Both the position numbers and the translations under genes were made by a program. From Palleronia sediminis (lineage in GTDB: Bacteria; Pseudomonadota; Alphaproteobacteria; Rhodobacterales; Rhodobacteraceae), in contig NZ_SNAA01000004.1 of NCBI RefSeq assembly GCF_004358695.1, positions 62,001-126,000 on the forward strand: a DNA stretch of 64,000 bases, written 5' to 3'. Below, piece after piece: positions 37,801-46,992 of this stretch (positions are counted from its first letter, which is position 1; each line of letters opens with the position of its first letter). The notes under the pieces were generated by a model, which did not search any database, had not been told where the DNA came from, and saw only the letters and a program-made list of their open reading frames with translations.

Positions 37801-39351
37801 ATCTCGCCGCCGCCGCATCACGATATCTATTCGATCGAGGATCTCGCGCAGCTCATCTACGACCTCAAGCAGATCAACCCGCGGGCCAAGGTGACGGTCA
37901 AGCTGGTGGCCTCGTCCGGCGTGGGCACCATCGCGGCGGGCGTGGCCAAGGCCAAGGCCGACATCATCCTGATCTCGGGGCATAACGGCGGCACGGGCGC
38001 GTCGCCCGCGACCTCGATCAAATATGCCGGCCTGCCGTGGGAGATGGGCCTGACCGAGGCGCATCAGGTGCTGGCGATGAACGACCTTCGCTCGCGTGTG
38101 ACGCTGCGCACCGATGGCGGTTTGCGCACCGGGCGCGATATCGTCATGGCGGCGATGATGGGGGCCGAGGAATACGGCATCGGCACCGCCGCGCTGATCG
38201 CCATGGGCTGCATCATGGTGCGGCAATGCCAGTCGAACACCTGCCCCGTGGGCGTCTGCACCCAGGACGAGGCGCTGCGCGACAAGTTCAGCGGGACCGC
38301 CGACAAGGTGGTGAACCTCATCACCTTCTATGCCGAAGAGGTTCGCGAGGTGCTGGCCGAGCTCGGGGCGCGGTCGCTCGACGAGGTGATCGGGCGGGCG
38401 GACCTGCTGCGGCAGGTGAGCCGCGGTTCGGCCCATCTCGACGATCTCGACCTGAACCCGTTGCTCATCACGGTGGATCGGGCCGAGGGGGTGACGCTCG
38501 ACCGCAACCGTCCGCGCAACCCCGTGGACGATACGCTCGACGCCGAGATCGTGACCGATGCGCGGCGGTTCCTCGAGGATGGCGAAAAGATGCAGTTGTC
38601 CTATGCGGTTGCCAACACGCATCGCACCGTGGGCACCCGCATCTCGAGCCATATCGTCCGGCGCTTCGGGATGCGGAACACGCTCCAGCCCGATCATCTG
38701 CACGTCAAGCTGACGGGCAGCGCGGGCCAGAGCCTCGGGGCCTTTGCCGCGCCGGGCCTCAAGCTCGAGGTGTCGGGCGATGCGAACGACTATGTCGGCA
38801 AGGGCCTGTCGGGGGGGCTGATCGTGGTGCGCCCGGCGATGGTCAGCCCGCTCAGCGCGGCCGACAACACCATCATCGGCAACACGGTGCTCTATGGCGC
38901 GACGGACGGCTTCCTGTTCGCTGCGGGGCGCGCGGGCGAACGGTTCGCCGTGCGCAACTCGGGCGCGTCTACGGTGGTCGAGGGCTGCGGGTCGAACGGG
39001 TGCGAATACATGACCGGCGGCGTGGCGGTGATCCTGGGCACCATCGGCGCGAATTTCGGGGCCGGGATGACGGGGGGCATGGCCTATCTCTACGATCCCG
39101 AGGGGCGAACCGACCTGCTCATCAACCACGAAACCCTCGTGACCTGCCCCGTCACCGTCGCCCATTGGGAAGGCGAGCTGAAGGGTCTGATCGAACGCCA
39201 CGCGGCCGAGACGGGGTCGCAGCGCGCGGCGTCGATCCTGCGCAACTGGGATGTCGAGAAGACGCGCTTTGTCCAGGTCTGCCCGCGCGAGATGCTGAAC
39301 AAGCTCGCCCATCCGTTGAGCGTCGAGGATCGCGCGATCCCGGCGGAATAG
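34801..39351 (+). CDS. gltB: Glutamate synthase large subunit
   Basis: This 1516-residue protein has an N-terminal class II glutaminase domain whose catalytic cysteine, Cys34 in EDEHSSCGVGL, is exposed after propeptide cleavage. A central domain and an FMN-binding synthase domain follow (GMSLGALSPEAHRTLSIAMNRIG; NTCPVGVCTQDE for the 3Fe-4S cluster). The C-terminal beta-helix region is GCGSNGCEYMTGGVAVILG. It moves the glutamine amide to 2-oxoglutarate to give two glutamates, using electrons from GltD. The length is normal. Confidence 0.98.
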   Translation: MTTHDADWVAGEERKRAFLAENGLWRPEDEHSSCGVGLVAAIDGTPTRQVVQMGIDALKAVWHRGAVDADGRTGDGAGIHLQIPRAFFRAQVERTGHTPREGETLAVGQVFLPRTNFGAQETCRTIVETEILRMGYYIYGWRHVPVDVSCLGSKANATRPEIEQILLSNSKGVDEETFERELYVIRRRIEKAAVAAGVGELYLASLSCRSIIYKGMMLAQDVAEFYPDLRDERFESAFAIYHQRYSTNTFPQWWLAQPFRMLAHNGEINTLKGNRNWMKSHEIRMASSAFGDLAEDIKPIIPLGASDSAALDAVFEVLVRSGRSAPMAKTLLVPESWSKQAEELPQAWRDMYSYCNSVMEPWDGPAALAMTDGRWICAGLDRNGLRPMRYVVTGDGLVVAGSETGMVPIDESRAIEKGALGPGQMLALDLEEKRLFHDAEIKDRLAAGQPFGEWVDRIVDLDDDLSKATETAMFTGDDLRRRQVAAGYTLEELEQILAPMAEDGKEVVASMGDDTPSAVLSETYRPLSHFFRQNFSQVTNPPIDSLREFRVMSLKTRFGNLKNVLDESSAQTEIIVLDSPFLGNAQFDRMVEAFATPMVEIDCTFPAGEGMGTLRRALDRIRDEAEDAVRSGAGHIVLSDAGQSETRAAMPMILATSAVHSWLTRKGLRTFCSINVRSAECIDPHYFAVLIGCGATTVNAYLAEDSLADRIERGLLDVDLTTAVRRYREAIDFGLLKIMSKMGISVVSSYRGGLNFEAVGLSRAMCAEFFPGMPSRISGIGVNGIQMKAEEIHARAFRNGAGGGAAILPIGGFYKARRSGETHAWEATSMHMLQMACNRGSYQMWKQYSARMRAAKPIHLRDLMDFVPLGKPVPLAEVESITAIRKRFVTPGMSLGALSPEAHRTLSIAMNRIGAKSDSGEGGEDPKDALPDANGDNRSAKIKQVASGRFGVTAEYLLNCEELEIKVAQGAKPGEGGQLPGMKVTDLIARLRHSTPGVTLISPPPHHDIYSIEDLAQLIYDLKQINPRAKVTVKLVASSGVGTIAAGVAKAKADIILISGHNGGTGASPATSIKYAGLPWEMGLTEAHQVLAMNDLRSRVTLRTDGGLRTGRDIVMAAMMGAEEYGIGTAALIAMGCIMVRQCQSNTCPVGVCTQDEALRDKFSGTADKVVNLITFYAEEVREVLAELGARSLDEVIGRADLLRQVSRGSAHLDDLDLNPLLITVDRAEGVTLDRNRPRNPVDDTLDAEIVTDARRFLEDGEKMQLSYAVANTHRTVGTRISSHIVRRFGMRNTLQPDHLHVKLTGSAGQSLGAFAAPGLKLEVSGDANDYVGKGLSGGLIVVRPAMVSPLSAADNTIIGNTVLYGATDGFLFAAGRAGERFAVRNSGASTVVEGCGSNGCEYMTGGVAVILGTIGANFGAGMTGGMAYLYDPEGRTDLLINHETLVTCPVTVAHWEGELKGLIERHAAETGSQRAASILRNWDVEKTRFVQVCPREMLNKLAHPLSVEDRAIPAE

Positions 39352-39385
39352 GGCCCGGTCGGGGCGGCGTCGATGCGCGTGCGGC

Positions 39386-40225
39386 TCAGAGCCGCATCAG
39401 CACGACGCCGCCCGCGATCGACGCGACCGCCGCCCAACGGCCCGGCCCGACCCTTTCGCGCAGCACCGTGGCCGAGATCAGCGTGGCGAACAGGATGCTC
39501 GTCTCGCGCAGCGCCGCGACCAGCGCGATGGGCGCCTGCGTGAACGCCCAGACCGCGATCCAGTACGAGCCCAGCGACAGCGCCCCCGCCACCGTGCCCG
39601 CCCGCCAGCCGGGCCTGAGCGCGGTGAACGCCGCACGCCCCCGAGACGCGGCCGCCAGCGAGACCATCACCGCGGCATCCAGCACGAAGGCCCAAAGGAT
39701 GAATCCCGCCGCCGTGCCCGCGATGCGCGCGCCGACCCCGTCGACCATCGTATAGCCCACGGTGAACCCGGCCGTGGCCAACGCATAGCCGATCGCCAAG
39801 CCCGACATCCGCCCCTCGCGCGGGCCGCCCAGCGCCATCGCCAGCAGCCCGGCCGAGATCGCCGCGATGCCGATCAGGGCCGCAGGCTCGAACCGTGCCC
39901 CCAGCACCCAGACCGAAAGCAGCGCGACCACGACCGGCGCCGTGCCACGCGCCAGCGGATAGGCCTGGCTCAGGTCGGCATGGGCATAGGCGCGCACCAG
40001 AAGCAGCTTGTAGCCGGTATGCAGCAGCGCCGATCCGGCGATCCAGGGCCATGCGGCCGGATCGGGGCGCGGCGCGACGGGCAAGAGCGGCAGCGCGATA
40101 ACGCCCTGCGCGATGGTCAGCAGCAGCATGGTCGAGACCCGGTCGAGCCCGATCTTTACGATGGCGTTCCAGCTTGCATGCATCAGCGCGGCGAACAGCA
40201 CCGCGGCAAAGACATACCCCTCCAT
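39386..40225 (-). CDS. EamA-family (DMT) transporter
   Basis: This 279-residue inner-membrane protein has about ten helices in two repeated EamA halves (ASWNAIVKIG near the start; LRETSILFATLISATVLRERVG near the end). DMT proteins export amino acids, nucleobases or other metabolites; the substrate cannot be read here. The ATG at 40225 (MEGYVFAAVLFAAL) was preferred over an upstream start that would add charged residues with no family match. Confidence 0.85.
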   Translation of the reverse strand: MEGYVFAAVLFAALMHASWNAIVKIGLDRVSTMLLLTIAQGVIALPLLPVAPRPDPAAWPWIAGSALLHTGYKLLLVRAYAHADLSQAYPLARGTAPVVVALLSVWVLGARFEPAALIGIAAISAGLLAMALGGPREGRMSGLAIGYALATAGFTVGYTMVDGVGARIAGTAAGFILWAFVLDAAVMVSLAAASRGRAAFTALRPGWRAGTVAGALSLGSYWIAVWAFTQAPIALVAALRETSILFATLISATVLRERVGPGRWAAVASIAGGVVLMRL

Positions 40226-40367
40226 CGCCGGGCCCTTTCGCACCGTGTCGCCCCGGTGAGTATCGGCCGGCGGCCGCGCGGGGAAGCGCGGGTTTCGCGC
40301 CCCGAGCCGAAACATATCGCGGCCCTGCCGCGTTTGCGGCCGGAACGATCTGCGAAAGGGCGACGAG

Positions 40368-40604
40368 ATGCACGAGACGGTGAGATCCGCGATAGGGCGG
40401 CTCGAGGCGGGCGACTGGGATGCCGCGCACGATCTCGCGCAGGGCGATCCCAGCCCCGAAGCCGCCTGGCTGCACGCTCATCTGCACCGGATCGAGGGCG
40501 ATACGGCGAACGCGGCCTACTGGTATCGCCGCGCGGGCCGCGCGCCCTTTCCCGGAAACATCGCGGCCGAGCGCGAGGCGATCTCGCGCGCCGTGCAGGA
40601 GTGA
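40368..40604 (+). CDS. Hypothetical protein with TPR-like helices
   Basis: This 78-residue protein (MHETVRSAIGRLEAGDWDAAHDLAQGDPSPEAAWLHAHLHRIEGDTANAAYWYRRAG) has a helical pattern like one and a half TPR repeats. The codon pattern is that of the neighbours (strong G/C at third positions). GGGCGACGAG precedes the ATG. I do not recognise a function. It is followed by mtgA after 48 bases and could be co-transcribed. Confidence 0.7.
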   Translation: MHETVRSAIGRLEAGDWDAAHDLAQGDPSPEAAWLHAHLHRIEGDTANAAYWYRRAGRAPFPGNIAAEREAISRAVQE

Positions 40605-40652
40605 TCCGCCGCCGCTTCACCTTGTGGCGCCGCGGGGCTATGCACGGCGGCG

Positions 40653-41399
40653 ATGGCACGGGCAGCGAAATCCACGGCGAAACGCAAACCGCGATCCGCG
40701 GCCCCTCCGGCGGGCCGGCGGTTCGTCGCGGGCCTGCGCCGCTGGGCGTTGCGCAGTCTCGGGGCGCTGGTGGCGCTGGTGCTGGCCGCCGTGCTGGTGT
40801 TCTCGGTCTTCAACCCTCCGACGACCCCCTACATGTCGGCCGAGCGGGTGCGGCTGGGCGCGGTGGATCACGAATGGATCCCCATCGGTCAGATCGCGCC
40901 GGTCATGCTGGCCTCGGTCGTCGCGGCCGAGGATGCGCGGTTCTGCGACCATTGGGGTTTCGACGTGCCGGCGATCCGCGCGGCCATCGAGGCGGGCGGG
41001 CGCAACGGGGCGTCGACAATCACGCAGCAGGTGGTCAAGAACGTCTATCTCTGGCAGGGCCGAAGCTGGGCGCGCAAGGCCATCGAGGCGCTGCTGACCC
41101 CGCTGGTCGAGGCGTTCTGGTCCAAGCGCCGCATCCTCGAAGTCTATCTCAACGTGGCCGAGTTCGGCGAGGGCGTGTTCGGGATCGACGCCGCGTCCTA
41201 TGCCGCGTTCCGCGTCCCGCCCGCGCGGCTCGATGCGGAGCAGGCCGCGCGGCTGGCCGCGGTGCTGCCCGCGCCCAAGCGGCGCTCGGCCGCCTCGCCC
41301 ACGCAGGCCACCGCGCAGCGCGCCGCGCGCATCCGCGACGGGGCCGCGACGATCGTGGCGCAGGGGCGGGATGCGTGTTTCCGGCCCTCGGGCGACTGA
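40653..41399 (+). CDS. mtgA: Monofunctional peptidoglycan glycosyltransferase
   Basis: This 248-residue GT51 enzyme has a basic N-terminus, one membrane helix (about 27-52) and the family motifs in order: EDARFCDHWGFD, ASTITQQVVKN, WARKAIEALL and KRRILEVYLNVAEFG. It polymerises glycan strands from lipid II at the outer face of the inner membrane. The FzlA-like division gene follows closely. Confidence 0.94.
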   Translation: MARAAKSTAKRKPRSAAPPAGRRFVAGLRRWALRSLGALVALVLAAVLVFSVFNPPTTPYMSAERVRLGAVDHEWIPIGQIAPVMLASVVAAEDARFCDHWGFDVPAIRAAIEAGGRNGASTITQQVVKNVYLWQGRSWARKAIEALLTPLVEAFWSKRRILEVYLNVAEFGEGVFGIDAASYAAFRVPPARLDAEQAARLAAVLPAPKRRSAASPTQATAQRAARIRDGAATIVAQGRDACFRPSGD

Positions 41400-41477
41400 A
41401 ATCGGCCCGCGCCGGGTGTTGATCGCCCGCGCGCTTCGGGCGAAGGAAGGCGGGACCTGACCCGCGCGGAGTGTTCG

Positions 41478-42143
41478 ATGTATCGCCTCTATCACGTCCC
41501 CCTGTCGCCGTTCTGCCGCAAGGTGCGGCTGACGCTCGCCGAAAAGCGGATCGAGGTCGAACTGGTCGAGGAACGCTATTGGGAAGGCTCGTCCGAGTTC
41601 CTCAAGCGCAATCCCGCGGCCAAGGTCCCGATCCTGCGGGTCGATGGCCGCAACCTGCCCGAAAGCTCGGCCATCTGCGAATATCTCGAGGAAACCCATC
41701 CCGAGCCGCCCCTGATGCCGCAAAGCGCGGTGGGCCGCTACGAGGTGCGGCGGCTTGTCGGCTGGTTCGACGACAAGTTCCACACCGAGGTCACGTCGAA
41801 ACTGCTCTACGAGCGGATCAACAAGAAGATCCAGAACTCGGGCTATCCCGATAGCGGCCGCATCAAGGAAGGCTCGAAGGCGATCCGCTTTCACCTCGAT
41901 TACATGGCCTGGCTGCTGGAGCAGCGCCGGTGGCTCGCCGGCGACATGCTGACACTGGCCGATTTCGCCGCGGCCGCGCATCTGTCGGCGCTCGATTACC
42001 GCTCGGATGTCGACTGGAACCGCCAGCAGGGGGTCAAGGACTGGTATGCCAAGATCAAGTCGCGCCCGGCCTTCCGGTCGATCCTGGCCGACCAGGTGCC
42101 GGGCTTTACTCCGCCGCCCCATTACGCCGATCTCGATTTCTGA
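41478..42143 (+). CDS. fzlA: Glutathione S-transferase-fold protein, probable FzlA
   Basis: This 221-residue GST-fold protein starts MYRLYHVPLSPFCRKVRLTLAEK and ends PPPHYADLDF. That C-terminal stretch is characteristic of FzlA, the FtsZ-binding division protein of Caulobacter and other alphaproteobacteria, which curves FtsZ filaments and is needed for constriction. The position between mtgA and queG supports a cell-envelope role. A plain GST is the alternative; the sequence alone favours FzlA. Confidence 0.75.
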   Translation: MYRLYHVPLSPFCRKVRLTLAEKRIEVELVEERYWEGSSEFLKRNPAAKVPILRVDGRNLPESSAICEYLEETHPEPPLMPQSAVGRYEVRRLVGWFDDKFHTEVTSKLLYERINKKIQNSGYPDSGRIKEGSKAIRFHLDYMAWLLEQRRWLAGDMLTLADFAAAAHLSALDYRSDVDWNRQQGVKDWYAKIKSRPAFRSILADQVPGFTPPPHYADLDF

Positions 42144-42182
42144 CGGCTTGACGGGCGGCCGGGCCGGACCATCTGGCGCGGC

Positions 42183-42926
42183 ATGACCGCCCCCGATATC
42201 CTGTTCTGCATCCCCGTCATCGCCCGCGCCGCCACCCGCGACTGGGAGGTGGTCCTGCGCTGTCTCGACCGCACGCTCGGAACGCTGCTGGCGCAGACCG
42301 ATCCCAACTGGCGCGCGGTGGTCTGCGGCCACGATCCCATCGACTTTCCGGACGATCCGCGCATCACCGGGCTGACGGTCGACACGCCGCTCGACGGGGA
42401 CGACAAGTGGCGCAAGATCACCGCCATCGTCGCCGACGAGGACGATCCCGACACGCTGCTCTTTGCGCTGGATGCCGACGACCTGCTGGTGCCGGGGCTG
42501 GTCGCGCATATGCGGGCCGAACCGGCCGATGCCTGGCTGATCGTCGAGGGGTGGTCGCTGGATGCGCGGACCGGTGCGCTGGGCCGCCACGGGGTGCCCG
42601 ACGCCGCCCATCCGCGCCGCGCGCCGATCTGGAAATGCTGTGGATCGGCGGGGGCGGTGCGGCGCGTGCCGGGCGATCTCAAGGCGACGCGGCAGATGAT
42701 GGTGCGCCACTTCGAATTGCCGGAAACCGCGCCGCGATACGGGCAGACGTTGCGCGAGGTGCCGTTCCCGGCGGTGGCCTATCTCGTGGCGCATGGCGAG
42801 AACCAGGAAAGCCGGTCGGGCCGCGAGGACGACAAGCTGCGCTATATCGCGGCCAATCCCGTCGATCCGGCCGAGGCGGCCGAGGCGCGCGCGCTGCTCG
42901 GACTGGCGCCCGGCCCGGTCGACTAG
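42183..42926 (+). CDS. Glycosyltransferase-like protein (GT-A fold)
   Basis: This 247-residue protein has a GT2-like nucleotide-sugar region with a DADD motif ([20 protein letters not shown]) after a long N-terminal part ([27 protein letters not shown]). It has no signal peptide or membrane helix. It lies between the FzlA-like gene and queG and probably reads through from them. The acceptor is unknown. Confidence 0.75.
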   Translation: MTAPDILFCIPVIARAATRDWEVVLRCLDRTLGTLLAQTDPNWRAVVCGHDPIDFPDDPRITGLTVDTPLDGDDKWRKITAIVADEDDPDTLLFALDADDLLVPGLVAHMRAEPADAWLIVEGWSLDARTGALGRHGVPDAAHPRRAPIWKCCGSAGAVRRVPGDLKATRQMMVRHFELPETAPRYGQTLREVPFPAVAYLVAHGENQESRSGREDDKLRYIAANPVDPAEAAEARALLGLAPGPVD

Positions 42927-43002
42927 GTCGCACTGGACGTGCGCTCGGGTCTGTGTTTGGACCCGGTCAGCCGCCGGGTGGCGGCGTCCGAAAGGCCAGG
43001 GA

Positions 43003-44043
43003 ATGACCGGATCGCTCAAATCCGACCTGACGCGCGAGGCGCTCGAGGCCGGGTTCGCCAAGGTGGGCATCTGCCGGCCCGACGCGATCCCCGAGGCCGC
43101 CGGACGCCTGCGCGCCTTTCTCGACGCGGGCTGTCACGGCGAAATGGGCTGGATGGCCGAGCGCACGCATTGGCGCGGCGATCCCGCCGCGCTCTGGCCC
43201 GAGGCGCGGTCGGTGGTCATGCTGGCCGAGGCCTATACGCCCGACCACGATCCGCTCGAGGATCTGGACCATCCCGACCGCGCGGCGATCAGCGTCTATG
43301 CACAGGGGCGCGACTATCACGACGTGGTGAAAAAGCGGCTCAAGCGGGTCGGGCGCTGGCTGCTCGAACGGGCGCCGGGGCACGGGATCAAGGTGTTCGT
43401 CGATACCGCGCCCGTCATGGAAAAGCCGCTGGCGCAGGCAGCCGGGCTGGGGTGGCAGGGAAAGCACACGAACCTCCTGGGGCGCGATCTCGGCAACTGG
43501 GTGTTCCTCGGCGCGATCTTCACCACGGTCGAGCTCGAGCCCGATCCGCCCGCGGCCGAAAGCTGCGGATCGTGCCGGCGCTGTCTCGACATCTGCCCGA
43601 CCGATGCCTTTCCCGCGCCGTTCCAGCTCGATGCGCGGCGCTGCATATCCTATCTCACGATCGAGCATTCCGGCCCGGTGCCCGAGGATCTGCGCGCCCG
43701 GATGGGCAACCGCATCTATGGCTGCGACGATTGCCTTGCCGTCTGCCCGTGGAACAAGTTCGCGGTCCGGGGCCGCGACATGCGGCTCGCCACGCAGCCG
43801 GGGCGGCGCCTGCCGGAACTGGCCGAGCTGGCCGCGCTCGACGATGCGGCGTTCCGCGCGCGGTTCTCCGGCTCGCCCGTCAAGCGGATCGGGCGCGACC
43901 GCTTCGTGCGCAACGTGGCCTATGCCATCGGCAACTCGGGTGTGCCCCGATTGTCTCAGGCGGTGGCTCCGCTGCATGACGATCCCTCGCCTGTTGTTGC
44001 GGATGCGGCACGGTGGGCTAGCCTGCGCCTTCGGAAAGACTAG
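43003..44043 (+). CDS. queG: Epoxyqueuosine reductase
   Basis: This 346-residue protein has the QueG layout: the N-terminal domain ([37 protein letters not shown]), a cobalamin-binding region ([23 protein letters not shown]) and two 4Fe-4S cysteine sets ([29 protein letters not shown]). It makes the last step of queuosine in tRNA. The ATG at 43003 follows AAAGGCCAGG. Confidence 0.93.
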   Translation: MTGSLKSDLTREALEAGFAKVGICRPDAIPEAAGRLRAFLDAGCHGEMGWMAERTHWRGDPAALWPEARSVVMLAEAYTPDHDPLEDLDHPDRAAISVYAQGRDYHDVVKKRLKRVGRWLLERAPGHGIKVFVDTAPVMEKPLAQAAGLGWQGKHTNLLGRDLGNWVFLGAIFTTVELEPDPPAAESCGSCRRCLDICPTDAFPAPFQLDARRCISYLTIEHSGPVPEDLRARMGNRIYGCDDCLAVCPWNKFAVRGRDMRLATQPGRRLPELAELAALDDAAFRARFSGSPVKRIGRDRFVRNVAYAIGNSGVPRLSQAVAPLHDDPSPVVADAARWASLRLRKD

Positions 44044-44053
44044 GGGAAGGTCG

Positions 44054-45067
44054 ATGCGGCTGGGGGCCATCGCGCATCGCGCGGCGCTTTGGATCGAAGA
44101 GGGGTGGCATCGCCTGCGCCGCCGCAAACCGCCCGAGGCGCCGGTGCTGGACGCCTATCGCGGCTTTGCCGTGCCGGGCGGGCTGGTCCTGCGCGGGCGC
44201 GTGCTGGCCGCGCTGCGCCGCACCACCCCCGATCCGGGTCAGAGCCGCTGGCAGAACCTGCGCGAGATCGTGTCGCTGTTCCTAACCCACGAGGTCGCGC
44301 AGGTGCCCGTGGTCGTCGCCGGCGGCGAGGGCCGGGCAATCAGCGACGAGGAAGGGTATGTCTGGCTCGAGGTCGCCGGCAGCTTTGCGCCCGGCTGGGC
44401 CGAGGTCGAACTCGAGATCGAGGGCAAGCCCGAGACCCGCACGACGTTCCGTGCCATGGTCCCCGACCCGGAGGCGCGGCTCGGGATCGTGTCCGATATC
44501 GACGATACCATGCTCGAGACCGGCGCCTATTCGCTGGCGCGCAACCTCTGGACGACCTTCACCGGGTCGGCCCGGACGCGGCGCATCTTTCCCGATGCCA
44601 TCGTCCTGATGGATCACCTCAGCGAACACGGCCGCAACCCGGTCTGGTATGTCAGCTCGTCGCCGTGGAACCTGCACGCGTTTCTCGACAAGGTGTTCGA
44701 CCGCGCGGGTCTGACCATCGGCCCCATGTTCCTGCGCGACCTCGGGCTGTCGCAGGACGGATTCCTCGCCGGGGGGCATGGCGCGCACAAGGGTGACGCC
44801 ATCGACCGGATCATCCGGGCCAATCCCGGCCTGTCCTTCGTGCTGGTGGGCGATACCGGCCAGCATGACGCCGAGATCTATCTCGAGGCGTGCCACCGCC
44901 ATGCGGGGCGCATCGCCGCCGTGATCCTGCGCGAACCGGGGCCGGGGCCCGACGATGCCTCGCGCGCGGCCATCGCCTCGATCCGGCGGCTGGGCGTCGT
45001 GGTCGTGCATGGCCCCGATTTCAGCGCGGTGGCCGGCGCGCTCGAGCGGGCCGGGCTGCTGGTCTGA
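44054..45067 (+). CDS. App1-type phosphatidate phosphatase (DUF2183)
   Basis: This 337-residue protein contains the DxDxT catalytic motif GIVSDIDDTMLETGAY and the App1/DUF2183 region WYVSSSPWNLHAFLDKVFDRAGLTIGPMFLRDLG. In yeast, App1 removes phosphate from phosphatidic acid; bacterial members are little studied. An Ig-like beta part (roughly 45-135) precedes the catalytic half. It follows queG by ten bases. The start at 44054 has AAGG upstream. Confidence 0.82.
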   Translation: MRLGAIAHRAALWIEEGWHRLRRRKPPEAPVLDAYRGFAVPGGLVLRGRVLAALRRTTPDPGQSRWQNLREIVSLFLTHEVAQVPVVVAGGEGRAISDEEGYVWLEVAGSFAPGWAEVELEIEGKPETRTTFRAMVPDPEARLGIVSDIDDTMLETGAYSLARNLWTTFTGSARTRRIFPDAIVLMDHLSEHGRNPVWYVSSSPWNLHAFLDKVFDRAGLTIGPMFLRDLGLSQDGFLAGGHGAHKGDAIDRIIRANPGLSFVLVGDTGQHDAEIYLEACHRHAGRIAAVILREPGPGPDDASRAAIASIRRLGVVVVHGPDFSAVAGALERAGLLV

Positions 45068-45107
45068 GCGTATGGCCCTTGCCGCGGCGGAGGTGTAGGC
45101 CGCAGGG

Positions 45108-46025
45108 ATGGCACCTATCCGCGGCATCGTCCTGATCCTGATCGCCTTCTCGGTCCTCACCATGATGTCGGCCTTCATCAAGGCCGTGGGCGATGACGTG
45201 CCGACGGGCCAGATCGTGTTTTTCCGGGCCTTCCTGTCGCTGCCGATCATCGCGCTGTGGCTGTGGTCGCGCGGGGACCTGCGGCGCGGGTTGCATGTCG
45301 AGAACTGGAAGGCCCATGCCGTGCGCGGCATCGTCGGCACGACCTCGATGGCGCTGGGCTTTTCCGCGATCACGCTTTTGCCCCTGGCCGAAGTTCAGGC
45401 GATCCGGTTCGCCACGCCGATTTTCCTCGTCATCTCGGCCGCGATCTTTCTGGGCGAGGGGTTCCGCCTCGTGCGTCTGTTCGCCGTGGCGCTGGGTCTC
45501 GTCGGGGTGCTGGTCATCATCTCGCCGCGGCTGGGCGCCACCGATCTGGGCGATACGGCACTGTTGGGAGCGGGGCTCGCGCTGACCTCGGCGGCGCTGG
45601 CGGCGATGGCGCAGACCTTCGTCAAGGCCATGTCGGGGCGCGAGCGGAGCGAGGCCATCGCGTTCTATTTCCTCGCGACCGCGGCCGCCTTTTCGCTGCT
45701 CTCGGCGCCGTTCGGCTGGGTCTGGCCCGCGCCGCGCGATCTGCTGTTGCTGATCGGTTGCGGGGTATTCGGCGCGGTCGGCCAGATGCTGCTGACGGCG
45801 AGCTATGCGCATGCCGATGCCTCGGCGCTGGCGCCGTTTTCCTATGTCTCGATGCTCTGGGCGGTGGTGATCGGCTTTGTCTGGTTCGACGAGGTGCCGG
45901 GGCTGTCCACGCTTGCCGGTGCGGTGCTGGTCATCGCCTCCGGCGTGGTGATCGTGCTGCGCGAACGCCAGATTGCCCGCGGCGGGACCGCCCGCCGCAA
46001 GCTCAGGGCCAAGGGGATGATGTAG
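45108..46025 (+). CDS. EamA-family (DMT) transporter
   Basis: This 305-residue membrane protein has two EamA halves with about ten helices; typical pieces are SAFIKAVGDDVPTGQIVFFRAFLSLPII and GQMLLTASYAHADASALAPFSYVSMLWAVVIGFV. It probably exports a small metabolite, but the substrate cannot be inferred. It ends four bases before the convergent ilvE stop. Confidence 0.9.
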   Translation: MAPIRGIVLILIAFSVLTMMSAFIKAVGDDVPTGQIVFFRAFLSLPIIALWLWSRGDLRRGLHVENWKAHAVRGIVGTTSMALGFSAITLLPLAEVQAIRFATPIFLVISAAIFLGEGFRLVRLFAVALGLVGVLVIISPRLGATDLGDTALLGAGLALTSAALAAMAQTFVKAMSGRERSEAIAFYFLATAAAFSLLSAPFGWVWPAPRDLLLLIGCGVFGAVGQMLLTASYAHADASALAPFSYVSMLWAVVIGFVWFDEVPGLSTLAGAVLVIASGVVIVLRERQIARGGTARRKLRAKGMM

Positions 46026-46029
46026 CGCC

Positions 46030-46899
46030 TCAGCGCCGCACCAGTTCCTCGTATCCCAGCGCGATATCGCGCGTGAGTTGCCCCACCTCGAAGCTGAACT
46101 CGCCGATCCGGCCGACGGGCGTCACCTCGGCGGCGGTGCCGGTCAGCCAGCATTGTTCGAACCCCTCGAGCTCGGCCGGCTCGATATGGCGCTCGTGGAC
46201 GGTGACGCCGCGTTCGCGCAGCATCCCCAGCACGGTCTGCCGCGTGATGCCGTTCAGGAAACAGTCGGGCAGGGGGGTGTGAACCTCGCCCTCCTTGACG
46301 AAGAACACGTTGGCCCCGGTCGCCTCGGCGACGTAGCCGCGATAATCCATCATCAGCGCGTCCGAACATCCCTTTACCTCGGCGGCGTGCTTTGACATCG
46401 AGCAGATCATGTAGAGCCCGGCGGCCTTGGCGGCCGAGGGGATGGTTTCGGGGCTGGGACGTTTCCATTTCGACAGGTCGAGCTTGGCGCCCTTCATCTT
46501 GGCATCGCCGTAATAGGCGCCCCATTCCCAGGCCGCGACGGCCATGCGGACCGGGTTCCGGGCCGAGGCGACCCCCATATCCGGCCCGGCCCCGCGCCAG
46601 GCGATGGCGCGCACATAGCCGTCGGTCAGGCCGTTCGCGTCGAGAGTCGCGCGCTTGGCGGCCTCGATCTCGTCGACGGAATAGGGGATCTCGAAATCGA
46701 TGAGCTCGGCCGATTTGCGCAGCCGTTCCGAATGGCGGCGGCTTTCGAAGATCTTGCCGCCATAAGCCCGCTCGCCCTCGAAGACCGACGACGCGTAATG
46801 CAGCGCATGGGTCAGGATATGTACCTTAGCATCGCGCCATTCGACCAGCGTGCCGTCCATCCAGATCTTGCCGTCACGGTCGTCATAGGGCAGGGACAT
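46030..46899 (-). CDS. ilvE: Branched-chain amino acid aminotransferase
   Basis: This 289-residue fold-type IV PLP enzyme has FEGERAYGGKIF near the N-terminus, the PLP lysine region SAAKAAGLYMICSMSKHAA and EATGANVFFVKEG. It moves amino groups between branched-chain 2-oxo acids and glutamate. AAGGA lies eight bases before the ATG at 46899. It diverges from the MarR-type regulator petP across a region with two palindromes. Confidence 0.94.
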   Translation of the reverse strand: MSLPYDDRDGKIWMDGTLVEWRDAKVHILTHALHYASSVFEGERAYGGKIFESRRHSERLRKSAELIDFEIPYSVDEIEAAKRATLDANGLTDGYVRAIAWRGAGPDMGVASARNPVRMAVAAWEWGAYYGDAKMKGAKLDLSKWKRPSPETIPSAAKAAGLYMICSMSKHAAEVKGCSDALMMDYRGYVAEATGANVFFVKEGEVHTPLPDCFLNGITRQTVLGMLRERGVTVHERHIEPAELEGFEQCWLTGTAAEVTPVGRIGEFSFEVGQLTRDIALGYEELVRR

Positions 46900-46939
46900 C
46901 TGGTCATTCCTTTCGCGTCATTGCCGGGGCGTTGGTTCC

Positions 46940-46958
46940 TGCGACACAATATGTCGCA
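46940..46958. promoter_or_regulatory. Palindrome TGCGACA-N5-TGTCGCA, candidate MarR/PetP operator
   Basis: Perfect seven-base arms with a five-base AT spacer (CAATA) lie in the ilvE-petP divergent gap, 41 bases from the ilvE start. The size suits a MarR-dimer operator. Binding is inferred from position and symmetry only. Confidence 0.5.
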
Positions 46959-46992
46959 TCCCGTGGGGTTGGCGTATCTATCCGGCCTTGGA

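Noticed and set aside
34894-39312. A roughly 1470-codon open frame opposite gltB
   Set aside because: Same cause: GC-rich third positions leave few stops on the opposite strand. gltB on the plus strand has every family motif.
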